The notes under the pieces: generated by a model
Databases searched by the model: none
What the model saw: only the letters and a program-made list of their open reading frames with translations
Told to the model about the DNA's origin: nothing
Position numbers and translations under genes: made by a program
Shown here: piece after piece, positions 1-7,679 of the stretch
Numbering within the stretch: position 1 is the stretch's first letter
How the letters are laid out: the number at the start of each line of letters is the position of its first letter
DNA from: Paracoccaceae bacterium
GTDB lineage: Bacteria > Pseudomonadota > Alphaproteobacteria > Rhodobacterales > Rhodobacteraceae
DNA length: 64,000 nucleotides
Assembly: GCA_023383015.1 (NCBI GenBank)
Contig: JAHDXW010000001.1
Coordinates: forward strand, 248,001 to 312,000
Direction: 5' to 3'

Positions 1-729
1 GGCGACGGCGAGGTTCGCAGCGATGTGGTACTCACCGGTGGTCAGCCCGGCGGCACGGGAGATGTCGTCGGGCACCGGCCGCCAGACGATGCGGTCGATC
101 CCCTCGGGCAGGGTGCCCCAGTAGTCGGGGTTCACGACCATCTCGAGCCGGTCGTCGCGCGCCCAGCTGTCGAACATGAACGGGCCGGTGCCGATCGGGC
201 GCTGGCCGTAGGCCTCGAGCCCGACCTCGTTCCAGTAGCCGGGCGGCACGATGTAGAGCTGGCTGAGGGCAAGCCGGATCGGCGGGAAGGGATACTTGAG
301 CCGCATCCGCACCGTCAGGTCGTCGACCTTCTCGACCGACTGGAACGGGTCGGACACCCGGGCGTAGGCCGGAGTCTTCGCCGGGTCGATGAAGACGTTG
401 AAGCTGTGGACGACGGCGTCGGCATCCATCGGCTCGCCATTGGTGAAACGCACACCGGGGCGCAGCCGGACGAGGACGGTGGTGTTGTCCTCGAGCTCGT
501 AGGATTCGGCCAGCAGCGGCTTGAACTCCTCGCCGTCGGGGTCGACCCAGAACAGCGCCTCGACGATGGCCGAGCCGGCATTGAGGTTGTCGGACGCCGT
601 GGTGCCGTTGGGCCACAGCGTCTGGGGATCGAAGTTCTGTGCGACGACCAGCGTTTCCGCCGGTGCGCTGCCGATGGCAGCGGCACTGACGATCGCGGCT
701 AGGGCGACACTGCGTAGGCTGCGGATCAT
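1..729 (-). CDS. ABC transporter substrate-binding protein, family 5 (partial)
   Basis: Periplasmic binding protein of the oligopeptide/dipeptide/nickel type (SBP family 5); it would capture a peptide or related solute for an ABC importer that lies beyond the left edge. The 243 codons visible start with a Sec-type signal peptide (about residues 1-23, hydrophobic AIVSAAAIGSAPA) followed by the family's N-terminal lobe, including the LRPGVRFTNGEPMDADAVV stretch typical of the family. The ATG at 729 has GGAGGAA just upstream. The 3' end is missing. It diverges from the XRE-cupin regulator, which may control it. Substrate cannot be told; the nearby dipeptidase-like and fructosamine genes make a peptide or glycated peptide possible, which is inference only. 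Confidence 0.85.
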   Translation of the reverse strand, partial: MIRSLRSVALAAIVSAAAIGSAPAETLVVAQNFDPQTLWPNGTTASDNLNAGSAIVEALFWVDPDGEEFKPLLAESYELEDNTTVLVRLRPGVRFTNGEPMDADAVVHSFNVFIDPAKTPAYARVSDPFQSVEKVDDLTVRMRLKYPFPPIRLALSQLYIVPPGYWNEVGLEAYGQRPIGTGPFMFDSWARDDRLEMVVNPDYWGTLPEGIDRIVWRPVPDDISRAAGLTTGEYHIAANLAVA

Positions 730-832
730 GAGGTTCCTCCCTCGGGCGATGGACCGCTGACGCTTCGCGCCGCCGGCTGAACCGGGCATCGGTGGCCGTC
801 GACGGAAATCGACAGTGGCAATGTTATGCGGA

Positions 833-854
833 TTCGGTGAATTTACAAACCGAA
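833..854. promoter_or_regulatory. Inverted repeat, candidate operator
   Basis: TTCGGT (833-838) and ACCGAA (849-854) form a perfect 6-bp dyad with a 10-base spacer in an AT-rich patch between the divergent binding-protein gene and the XRE-cupin gene. A site like this would suit a dimeric HTH regulator, most simply the XRE-cupin protein itself. Seen in sequence; the function is inferred. Confidence 0.35.
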
Positions 855-935
855 ATTTCACGAATACAATGCAACCGTCGGCATCGTTCAGACATGGGCG
901 AGTGCGGGGTGCGTTCTTCATGGGGGAGGGACTGC

Positions 936-1544
936 GTGCCCAACGGATCGATGGAGCCACCACGCCGCCCCGGCCGATCGGACGGCACCGACCTCGCGGT
1001 CGGAGAGCGTGTCCGCCAGATGCGCAAGGCCCGCGGCGCCTCGCTGAAGGATGTCGCCGGGCGCGCGGGGATGTCGGTCGGCCTGCTGAGCCAGATCGAG
1101 CGCGGCCTGTCCTCGGCCTCGGTGCGGGCCCTGGCACGCATCGCCGAGGCGCTGAACGTCAGCATCGCCGATGTCTTTCCGGTCGAACCGGAGGGCAGCG
1201 ATCCGCTGCGCGTCGTGGCCAGCGCGAAGGAGCGCCAGCGCGTCGCGTTCGGTGACAGCGGCGTGACCAAGGAACTCATCACCCCGTTCCAGCAGATACC
1301 GGCGCTGAACATCTACATCATCACGCTGGAGCCCGGGGGCTCGTCGGGCGGCGAGCCCTACGCCCACAGCGGCGAGGAGGCCGGCTATGTCATCGAGGGC
1401 GGGATCGAGCTGATCGTCGACGGCCGCAGGCACATCCTTGGCGAGGGTGACAGCTTCCGCTTCTCCAGCCGACGCCTGCACCAGTTCCGCAATGCCGGCG
1501 ACCGCACCGCGCGGGCGCTGTGGGTCAACTACCGCGAGGGCTGA
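936..1544 (+). CDS. XRE-family regulator with cupin domain
   Basis: Cytoplasmic transcription regulator of 202 aa. Residues about 21-81 form a Cro/C1-type helix-turn-helix (VGERVRQMRKARGASLKDVA, then SQIERG), and residues about 130-200 form a cupin_2 sensor domain with the PGG...HSGEEAGYVIEGG and LGEGDSFRF motifs. This two-domain design is common in regulators of amino acid, polyamine and sugar-acid genes, where the cupin binds the inducer. I chose GTG 936 because GGGGGAGGG lies 5 bases upstream; an in-frame ATG at 951 is the alternative. It precedes the dipeptidase-like gene by 42 bases and diverges from the binding-protein gene, so either could be its target. Confidence 0.85.
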   Translation: MPNGSMEPPRRPGRSDGTDLAVGERVRQMRKARGASLKDVAGRAGMSVGLLSQIERGLSSASVRALARIAEALNVSIADVFPVEPEGSDPLRVVASAKERQRVAFGDSGVTKELITPFQQIPALNIYIITLEPGGSSGGEPYAHSGEEAGYVIEGGIELIVDGRRHILGEGDSFRFSSRRLHQFRNAGDRTARALWVNYREG

Positions 1545-1586
1545 GCCGGCGCGGCGCACCCCAAACCTGCCCGAAAGGACCATGCC

Positions 1587-2594
1587 ATGAACGCTTCCCC
1601 CCCGCCAAGCCTGACGGTCGACGGCCTGAACTGCGCCGCGGTCTCGCGCGAGCAGGTGCTGCGCACCCTCCAGGGCGGGGTGACCACGCTGAACCTGACC
1701 GCCGCCTCGCCCTTCGTGGGGCTTGCCGCGACGCTGGTGGAGATCGAGCGCAACCGTGCCCGGATCGAGGCGATGGCCGACATCGCCACCGTCGTCACCA
1801 GCGTCGCCGAGATCGACGCGGCGGCTGCCGCCGGCCGGCTGGGTTTCATCCTCGGAACCCAGAACTCGGTGATGGTCGCCGAGGATCTGGGCCTGCTCGC
1901 GGTGCTGCACCGGCTTGGCGTGCGCATCCTGCAGCCCACCTACAACGACCGCACCCCGTTCGGCTGCGGCGCCCCTTTCGAGGGCGATGACGACGGCGGC
2001 CTGACCGAGGCCGGGCGTGACTGGATCGAGGAGATGACGCGGCAGCGGCTGGTGATCGACCTGTCGCATTGCGGACACCGCACCACGGCAGGGTATCTGG
2101 CGGCCGCGCGCGGCCCGATGGTGGCGAGCCACTCGAACGCCCATGCCGTATGCCCCAGCCTGCGCAACAAGACCGACGCGCACATCCGCGCCATTGCCGA
2201 GACCGGCGGGCTCATCGGGGCGGTGATGTGGTCGCCGGCGGTGCGCCATGCCACCCGGCCCGACCTCGACGCCTATCTCGACCATGTCGACCACATGGTC
2301 CGGGTCGGCGGGATCGAGCATGTGGGGTTTGCGAGCGACATCACCGAGGGGCAGGCACCCGGCCCGGAGGCCTGGGACAAGTCGTACGGGCCACACGGGT
2401 ACAGCCCGACGATCACCGGCATCCTCGGGTCGTGGTACGTCTACGAGACGCGGCTGAACATCGACTTCCAGTCGCTGACCCACACCCCCCGCATCTGGGA
2501 GGGATTGCGCCGGCGGGGCTATTCCGAAGATGCCATCGACCGGCTGCGCGGCGGCAACTGGCGGCGCGTCCTGACCGAGGTGTGGGGCAACTAG
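1587..2594 (+). CDS. M19 membrane-dipeptidase-like protein lacking canonical metal ligands
   Basis: Member of the renal/membrane dipeptidase (peptidase M19) family, 335 aa, full length for bacterial members and with no signal peptide. The family core is clear: LQPTYNDR (115-122), IDLSHCG (157-163, His161) and ASHSNA (180-185, His182) followed by RNK. The N-terminal zinc motif, normally DGHxD, reads VDGLNC (11-16), and the bridging-glutamate region reads ILGTQN (88-93), so three of the usual binuclear-zinc ligands are replaced. Some M19 homologues in proteobacteria share this layout, as I recall, and their activity is unclear. It may act on a dipeptide or another amide, or have lost hydrolysis. 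It is likely co-transcribed with the XRE-cupin gene. Confidence 0.8.
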   Translation: MNASPPPSLTVDGLNCAAVSREQVLRTLQGGVTTLNLTAASPFVGLAATLVEIERNRARIEAMADIATVVTSVAEIDAAAAAGRLGFILGTQNSVMVAEDLGLLAVLHRLGVRILQPTYNDRTPFGCGAPFEGDDDGGLTEAGRDWIEEMTRQRLVIDLSHCGHRTTAGYLAAARGPMVASHSNAHAVCPSLRNKTDAHIRAIAETGGLIGAVMWSPAVRHATRPDLDAYLDHVDHMVRVGGIEHVGFASDITEGQAPGPEAWDKSYGPHGYSPTITGILGSWYVYETRLNIDFQSLTHTPRIWEGLRRRGYSEDAIDRLRGGNWRRVLTEVWGN

Positions 2595-2624
2595 GACAGG
2601 ATCGAAGCGGATGGAACCGCCTCG

Positions 2625-2642
2625 CCCCTGCGGGGGCAGGGG
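2625..2642. terminator. Hairpin between convergent genes
   Basis: CCCCTGC (2625-2631), a GGGG loop, then GCAGGGG (2636-2642): a perfect 7-bp GC stem in the 50 bases between the convergent dipeptidase-like gene and the cyclodeaminase-like gene. No long T run follows, as is usual in GC-rich genomes. It could serve both strands. Confidence 0.5.
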
Positions 2643-2644
2643 GT

Positions 2645-3619
2645 TCAGGACGATCGGAGGGGGGGGCAGTCGGGCGCGGAGGCATCGAAGCGGGCGGAGA
2701 GCGCCTCGGCCGTAAAGAGATCGAGGTGCGCGCCGCCGATGTTCTTGAAGCAGGTGATCTCTCCGCCCGACCTCCGCCCCGCCACGCGGCCGGAGCAGAG
2801 GTCGTAAAGGTCGCCCTGAACGTGCCCCAGGCCGATCGCGCCGGAGGCGACGGCGCGGGCGATCTCGCCGTTCGTTTCCATTCCGCTGCGGGTGTCGACG
2901 AACAGCCGGCTGCGGGCCAGCGCGGTGTCGTCGGCCTCGCGCATGTCGCCCCGCCAGGCGCCGATCAGGTCGAGATGCGCCCCGGGCTTCAGGCAGGAGC
3001 CCTTCACCAGTGGCTCTGTCGCCATGGTGACGCAGCTGATGACGTCGGCCGCGGCCACTGCCGCGTCGAGCTCGGGGGCGAGTTCGGCCGGGATGCCTTG
3101 CGCGCGGGCCGCGGCGACGAGTGCCTCGGCCCGCGGCCGGCCGCGGTTCCAGACCAGGACCCGGTCGATACCCGGGCGCACGGCGCGGTGCGCCGCCATC
3201 ACATGGGGTGCAAGCCCGCCCGCGCCGACCACGAGCAGGACGCGCGCGTCCTCGCGCGCCAGCAGCTGGGCGCCGAGGGCCGAATCGGCCGCCGTCTTGC
3301 GGAATGTCATTGCCGCCCCGTCGGCCACCAGCCGCGGCGCCCCTGTGGTGGCGTCGAATACCGCCACCAGCCCCTGCACGGAGGGTTCGGGCGGGGTGCG
3401 CGCGAGGTTGCCCGGGAAGACGCCGACCATCTTGACCGCAATCACCCGCCCGCGCTGCCAGCCGACCAGGGTGACAAAGCTGTTCCCGCCGCCGCCCGGC
3501 TCGTCGCGGACGATGTGCGCGGCCTCGGGCGCCGGGCCGCGGTGTGCGCGTTCCAGCGCCGCAACCAGCAAGGGCCAGTCGAGCAGGCGGTGCACCGTCT
3601 CGGCGTCGAGTGCACGCAT
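2645..3619 (-). CDS. Ornithine cyclodeaminase / mu-crystallin family protein
   Basis: Soluble NAD(P)-dependent enzyme of the ornithine cyclodeaminase/mu-crystallin/ketimine reductase superfamily, 324 aa. The Rossmann motif VVGAGGLAPH sits near residue 130, preceded by the family signature TFRKTAADSALGA, and the substrate-binding K in AVKMVGVFPGN is present. Family members convert ornithine to proline, reduce cyclic imines or oxidise alanine; the exact reaction cannot be read from sequence. It is the last gene of the leftward run frlB-dctP-dctQ-dctM and starts 11 bases after the dctM stop. ATG 3619 has GAGGGA upstream; a GTG at 3634 is possible. In context it may process the amine or amino acid freed by the deglycase, which is inference. 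Confidence 0.85.
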   Translation of the reverse strand: MRALDAETVHRLLDWPLLVAALERAHRGPAPEAAHIVRDEPGGGGNSFVTLVGWQRGRVIAVKMVGVFPGNLARTPPEPSVQGLVAVFDATTGAPRLVADGAAMTFRKTAADSALGAQLLAREDARVLLVVGAGGLAPHVMAAHRAVRPGIDRVLVWNRGRPRAEALVAAARAQGIPAELAPELDAAVAAADVISCVTMATEPLVKGSCLKPGAHLDLIGAWRGDMREADDTALARSRLFVDTRSGMETNGEIARAVASGAIGLGHVQGDLYDLCSGRVAGRRSGGEITCFKNIGGAHLDLFTAEALSARFDASAPDCPPLRSS

Positions 3620-3630
3620 GGGTCGGTCCC

Positions 3631-4905
3631 TCACATCAACAGGTCTGGAAGAAGGGTCACGAGGCCGGGCACGAAGGTCAAGAGCAGGAGCACTCCGGTG
3701 AGCGCAAGGAAGAAGGGCACGAACTCGACCGTGAACTCCTCGATCGAGCAGCGGGTGATGGCGCAGACGGTATAGAGGACCGTGCCCACCGGCGGGGTGA
3801 TGGAGCCGATGGTGGTGTTGAGGACGACGAGGATGCCGAAATGCACCGGGTCGATTCCAAGCGTGCGCGTCACCTCGACCAGCATCGGGGCGAGGATGAC
3901 CATCAGCGCCAGCCCCTCGAGCATGGTGCCGAGCACGAGAAACAGCGCCATCAGGATCAGCAGCACCACCGTCCGGTCCTCCGACAGCGCGAGCAGGCCC
4001 GCGACGATGTGCTGGGGCACCTGCTCGAGCGCGAGGACGAGCGAGAACACTGCCGCGGCGGCGACGATGAACATCACGCTCGCCGTGGTCTGCGCCGCCT
4101 CGGTGAGGATGCCGAGCGTGTCGCGCGGGCCGAAGCCGCGGTAGACGACGAGCCCCACGAGGAAGGCGTAGACGGCGGCGATGGCGCCGAGTTCGGTGGG
4201 GGTGAACCAGCCGCCGCGCAGTCCGAGGATGAGGAGCACCGGCATCGCCAGCGCCCAGAGCGCGGCGCGGCCGCGGCCGATGACGTCCCGGGCCGGCAGG
4301 CGGGAGGGGCGGGTGCGGCCGTAGCCGCGCCGTCCCGCGACGAGGCGGACGGTGAAGAGCAGAGCCACGGCAATCAGGAACGCCGGGATCACCCCGCCGA
4401 GGAAGAGCTTGCCGATCGAGGTGCCGGTGAGCAGCCCGTAGATGATCAGCCCGATCGACGGCGGCATGATCGGCGCGATCGTCCCCGAGGCGGCGGACAC
4501 CACCGATGCGAAGCCGTTGGAATAGCCCTGGGCGCGCATGATCGGCGCAATGGTGCGGGCATCGATCGCCGCGTCGGCGTTCGACGAGCCCGACATCGCC
4601 CCGAGAAAGAGCGAGTTGATCACCGCAACCTGGGCAAGCCCGCCCTTCCAGTGGCCGACGAGCCCGTCGGCGAAGCCGTAGAGCCGCTCGGCGATGCCGC
4701 CGCGCGCCATAGCCACGCCGGCAACGACAAAGAATGGCACGGCGAGCAGGGGAAAGGATTCCAGCGATGAGGCCATGCGCTGGGCGACGATGCTGGTCAT
4801 CACCGGATTGAGCGCGAAATAGGCCACCGAGGCCCCGAGCAGCACGAAGCCGATCGGAACCCCGAGCAGCAGGAGCAGCAGGAACGCGCCCGCGGCAACC
4901 GTCAT
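3631..4905 (-). CDS. dctM: TRAP transporter large permease (DctM)
   Basis: Inner-membrane DctM/SiaM-type subunit, 424 aa, about 12 membrane helices, forming the Na+-coupled transport channel of a TRAP importer. Family signatures visible include SGSSNADAA, SGTIAPIMPPSIGLIIYG, the TPTELGAIA segment and NTTIGSITPPVG near the C-terminus. The ATG at 4905 overlaps the dctQ stop by four bases (ATGA). An upstream in-frame extension to 5019 was rejected because it is Pro/Arg-rich and lies inside dctQ. It is the third component of the dctPQM set in the frlB operon, so fructosamines or a related polar organic solute are the likely cargo (inference). Confidence 0.95.
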   Translation of the reverse strand: MTVAAGAFLLLLLLGVPIGFVLLGASVAYFALNPVMTSIVAQRMASSLESFPLLAVPFFVVAGVAMARGGIAERLYGFADGLVGHWKGGLAQVAVINSLFLGAMSGSSNADAAIDARTIAPIMRAQGYSNGFASVVSAASGTIAPIMPPSIGLIIYGLLTGTSIGKLFLGGVIPAFLIAVALLFTVRLVAGRRGYGRTRPSRLPARDVIGRGRAALWALAMPVLLILGLRGGWFTPTELGAIAAVYAFLVGLVVYRGFGPRDTLGILTEAAQTTASVMFIVAAAAVFSLVLALEQVPQHIVAGLLALSEDRTVVLLILMALFLVLGTMLEGLALMVILAPMLVEVTRTLGIDPVHFGILVVLNTTIGSITPPVGTVLYTVCAITRCSIEEFTVEFVPFFLALTGVLLLLTFVPGLVTLLPDLLM

Positions 4906-5414
4906 GCGCCCCGATCCCCCTGCTGCTGGCGGGCGGGGGCGAACTCGGCCAGGATGGCGCGCAGCGACACCAGCACCACCAGCACCATCGACGCCAGAAG
5001 GCCCGCGGAGACGATCCATTTCGGCCAGCCGAGGGTCAGGAAGGTGCTGAAGCGGCTGGTGGCGATCTGGGCCCGGGCGGCGTGGATAACCGCGATCGCA
5101 ATGGCGATCACCAGAAGCTGGGCAAGCACCCGTGCCGGCCGCTGCAGCCCCGGCGGCAGCAGGCCCACGAAGTACGCCACGCCGAACAGCTGCCCCGCCA
5201 CCGCCGCGCCCACCAGCCCGAACCAGACGGTGCCGGCAAAGGCGATCAGCGCGATGTCGTGGGCGGCGTAGAACGGAAGGCTGAGGATGCTGCGTGCAAC
5301 GACGTTGGCGGTGACGACCACCAGCACCACGGCCAAGAGCGCCGCGGGCAGGAGTTCGCCCACCAGCCGAAGCGCCCGGTCGAGCCAGACCGACACCGGC
5401 CCCTCCCCCGTCAT
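4902..5414 (-). CDS. dctQ: TRAP transporter small permease (DctQ)
   Basis: Small TRAP membrane subunit, 170 aa with four predicted helices, which docks with DctM. The NVVARSI motif in the first third and the hydrophobic layout fit the DctQ family. The ATG at 5414 begins M-T-G-E-G; a longer frame reaching 5690 overlaps dctP and has out-of-character Ser/Pro-rich sequence. It lies 52 bases after dctP and overlaps dctM by four bases, so the three genes are one transcription unit. Confidence 0.92.
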   Translation of the reverse strand: MTGEGPVSVWLDRALRLVGELLPAALLAVVLVVVTANVVARSILSLPFYAAHDIALIAFAGTVWFGLVGAAVAGQLFGVAYFVGLLPPGLQRPARVLAQLLVIAIAIAVIHAARAQIATSRFSTFLTLGWPKWIVSAGLLASMVLVVLVSLRAILAEFAPARQQQGDRGA

Positions 5415-5466
5415 GGCTGGGCGGCCGCGCCCCGCCCGGCGGCCGGACAGGGCGCGGGAGCAGGTG

Positions 5467-6477
5467 TCACTGGCCGGTCGCGGCGGCGCGAACCTGCTCG
5501 AACAGCCCCGGCGGCCAGTTGGGGAAGGCCGAGTAGAAGCCGGCGGTGGCGGCGCGGTAGGCGTCGAGATCGGCCTCGTGGAAGGTGACGCCGGCGGCCT
5601 CGAACTCGGCGCGGATGGTTCCGGCCAGCGCCTCGGAGGCCGCAGAGAGCTCCTGCCCGCCCTTGCGGAACTCCTCGAGAAGGATCGCACGATCGCCCTC
5701 GCTCAACGCCTGGAAGGCGGCCTCGCTCATCACCCAGCCGGTGAAGAGGTTGAAATGCCCGGTCAGCGTGATGTGCTTGGCGACCTCGTACCAGCGGCTG
5801 GCGCGCAGGCCGGTGAGCGGCGATTCCGCTGCCGTCACGACACCCTGGGCGAGCGCCGAATAGGCCTCGGCGGCCTCGACCGTGGTCGCCACGACGCCGA
5901 GCGGCTCGAAGGTGCGGATCCAGGTCTCGACCGGCGGCACCCGCATCTTGACGCCCTGCAGGTCGGAGGGGTTCGGATAGGGTGCCGAGCCGATCATGTG
6001 GCGGGCGCCGTCGAACCAGTTGAGCGCAAGCACGCGGATGCCGGCCGTCCCGGCCAGACGGTCGTAGTAGCCCTGCATGAGCGGCGAGAAAGCCAGCCGC
6101 TCGCCCTCCTCGTTGTTGGCGACGACGAAGGGGCCCTCGACCACGGCGAGCTCCGGCACGCCGTAGCGGGCCATGAACGAGGCGGAGGTGTAGGTGATGA
6201 TCGGCTGCCCCTGGCTTGCCTGCTCGAGCGAATCGGCGGTTGTCCCGAGTTGCGCGGAGGGGAAGAGCTGGAACGTCACCCGGCCCTCGGTGCGCTGGGT
6301 GATGCGGTCGGCCACGCGCTGGGCGGTCATCACCGACTCGGCCGTCGGCGAGTTCACCGAGGCGATGCGGATGGTCACGGACTGCGCCGTGGCCGCGGGC
6401 GCGGCGAGGCCCAGCGCGGCTGCAGCCGCGAGGCCGCCGAGCGCACGGCGCGTGAGGTTGAACTCAGACCAGGACAT
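5467..6477 (-). CDS. dctP: TRAP transporter substrate-binding protein (DctP)
   Basis: Periplasmic solute-binding subunit of a TRAP transporter, 336 aa. The signal peptide (about residues 1-31, ending PAATAQ) has a TRRALGG start that could use Tat export. The DctP fold is shown by the central DLQGVKMRVPPVETW segment, which carries the conserved arginine that binds the ligand carboxylate, and by AEAYSALAQGVV and ESPL. GGGAGAAA lies just before the ATG. It follows frlB after 80 bases. The ligand is unknown; the operon suggests an Amadori compound such as a fructosyl-amino acid. Glycated amino acids carry a carboxylate, consistent with the conserved arginine. Confidence 0.92.
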   Translation of the reverse strand: MSWSEFNLTRRALGGLAAAAALGLAAPAATAQSVTIRIASVNSPTAESVMTAQRVADRITQRTEGRVTFQLFPSAQLGTTADSLEQASQGQPIITYTSASFMARYGVPELAVVEGPFVVANNEEGERLAFSPLMQGYYDRLAGTAGIRVLALNWFDGARHMIGSAPYPNPSDLQGVKMRVPPVETWIRTFEPLGVVATTVEAAEAYSALAQGVVTAAESPLTGLRASRWYEVAKHITLTGHFNLFTGWVMSEAAFQALSEGDRAILLEEFRKGGQELSAASEALAGTIRAEFEAAGVTFHEADLDAYRAATAGFYSAFPNWPPGLFEQVRAAATGQ

Positions 6478-6557
6478 TGGCTTTCTCCCTTACTCCGGTT
6501 CCTAGCGGTCGTCAGACATCGCCAGCCGGGCTGCCCGATGGCGGTGCCTGCGGATGC

Positions 6558-7559
6558 TCAGTAGTCGGTGATCTTCTTCATGTAGCGGCGGCCGGTCAGC
6601 ATCGGGTGGCCACGCAGCCGGGCGAGACGGTGGGCGAAATCCCACAGCACATCGAAGAACACGAGCGGCAACAGGTAGGCCCGCCACGGGTCGGCCAGCC
6701 CCGCGAGGTCGAAGGTCGCGGCGTCGAGGTCGAGGATGTTGGCTGGGTCGCCGAAGCGCTGCAGGAAGGCGCGCGCCCGTTCCTCGGACGGCCGCGTCGG
6801 GTCTAGCCCGACGAGGAGGATGAAGCAGGCATCGCGATCGACGACCTCGAAGGGGCCGTGGAAGAACTCTCCGGCATGGATCGCCTGCGAGGCGATCCAC
6901 TGCATCTCCATCAGCACGCAGATGGCAAAGGAATAGGCCGCGCCGAAGTTGACGCCGCTGGCCATGGTGTAGACGACGGGGCGGTCCTTCACGCGCAGGG
7001 CATAGGCGTCGAGGCGGTCGGCGAGCCGCGACCTGGCGCCCTCGATCACCGGACCGAGGGCGGACAGGCTGGCGAGGAGCGGCGCCGTGAGGTCGGCGCC
7101 CCCTCGCTGGCGGATCAGGCCAGCGAGCAGCATGTAGAGGACAGAATAGTTGCTGTCGGCGGGGTCGATCGGGATGCCGGTGGTGTAGGGTGCCGCATAA
7201 CGCAGCACATGCCCTGCGGCCCGCCCCAGCGGCGAGCCGGGCTCCATCGTCAGCGCCACGGTTGCGGCGCCGCGGCTGCGGGCGAACTCGGCCGCCGCCA
7301 CCGTCTCGCGGGTGGTGCCGGTCTGCGAGCATAGGATCACCAGCGCCCCGGGGCCGAGCCGCGCCGGCGCGCGCTGGACGAATTCGGAAGCGTTGAGCGC
7401 ATCGGCCGGCAGCATGGGGGCATGCCGGTCGAGCACGAACTTGCCCGGATGCATGATCGAGAGCGATCCGCCGCAGGCCACCAGGTAGACCTGAGCGATC
7501 TCGCGCCCGGCAAGTGCGGCGAGGGCACCGAGGATGTCGGGATCGAGTGCATCCCTCAT
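6558..7559 (-). CDS. frlB: FrlB-like fructosamine 6-phosphate deglycase (SIS domains)
   Basis: SIS-domain protein, 333 aa, resembling E. coli FrlB, which splits fructoselysine 6-phosphate into glucose 6-phosphate and lysine. Two sugar-isomerase domains are visible: ILCSQTGTTRET (about 75-86) is the phosphosugar-binding loop of the first, and HAGEFFHGPFEVV (228-240; Glu231, His234) matches the FrlB active-site region GEFRHGPLEIV. The C-terminus (RRYMKKITDY) is also FrlB-like. Glucosamine-6-phosphate deaminase-like proteins are the alternative, but the match to FrlB is better and a FrlD-like kinase lies divergently 120 bases away. ATG 7559 lacks a strong ribosome site. Lead gene of the operon with the TRAP transporter and cyclodeaminase-like gene. 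Confidence 0.82.
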   Translation of the reverse strand: MRDALDPDILGALAALAGREIAQVYLVACGGSLSIMHPGKFVLDRHAPMLPADALNASEFVQRAPARLGPGALVILCSQTGTTRETVAAAEFARSRGAATVALTMEPGSPLGRAAGHVLRYAAPYTTGIPIDPADSNYSVLYMLLAGLIRQRGGADLTAPLLASLSALGPVIEGARSRLADRLDAYALRVKDRPVVYTMASGVNFGAAYSFAICVLMEMQWIASQAIHAGEFFHGPFEVVDRDACFILLVGLDPTRPSEERARAFLQRFGDPANILDLDAATFDLAGLADPWRAYLLPLVFFDVLWDFAHRLARLRGHPMLTGRRYMKKITDY

Positions 7560-7621
7560 AGCGGCACGGTCGGCACCCTCGCCCCCTTCCAGGTGGTGGC
7601 CGGGCGGCTTCCGCGCCCGGC

Positions 7622-7666
7622 TTGACAGCCCGGGGGCAGTGTGGGAACCCGCCCGGGGATTGTCAA
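7622..7666. promoter_or_regulatory. TTGACA/TGTCAA dyad between frlB and frlD
   Basis: TTGACA (7622-7627) and TGTCAA (7661-7666) are exact reverse complements, and GC-rich stretches just inside the arms also pair partly (GCCCGGGG against CCGGGGAT). The dyad lies in the 120-base divergent space between frlB and frlD. It could be an operator for a shared regulator; TTGACA also fits a -35 box for frlD, but no good -10 follows at 17 bases. Confidence 0.35.
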
Positions 7667-7679
7667 CGGGACCCGGCCC

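Noticed and set aside
918-2483. 521-codon minus-strand frame over the XRE and M19 genes
   Set aside because: Shadow of two genes with clear family motifs; no recognisable domain.
6478-6557. Possible attenuator hairpin between frlB and dctP
   Set aside because: CGCCA/TGGCG arms exist but the inner part does not fold well; chance is likely in GC-rich DNA.
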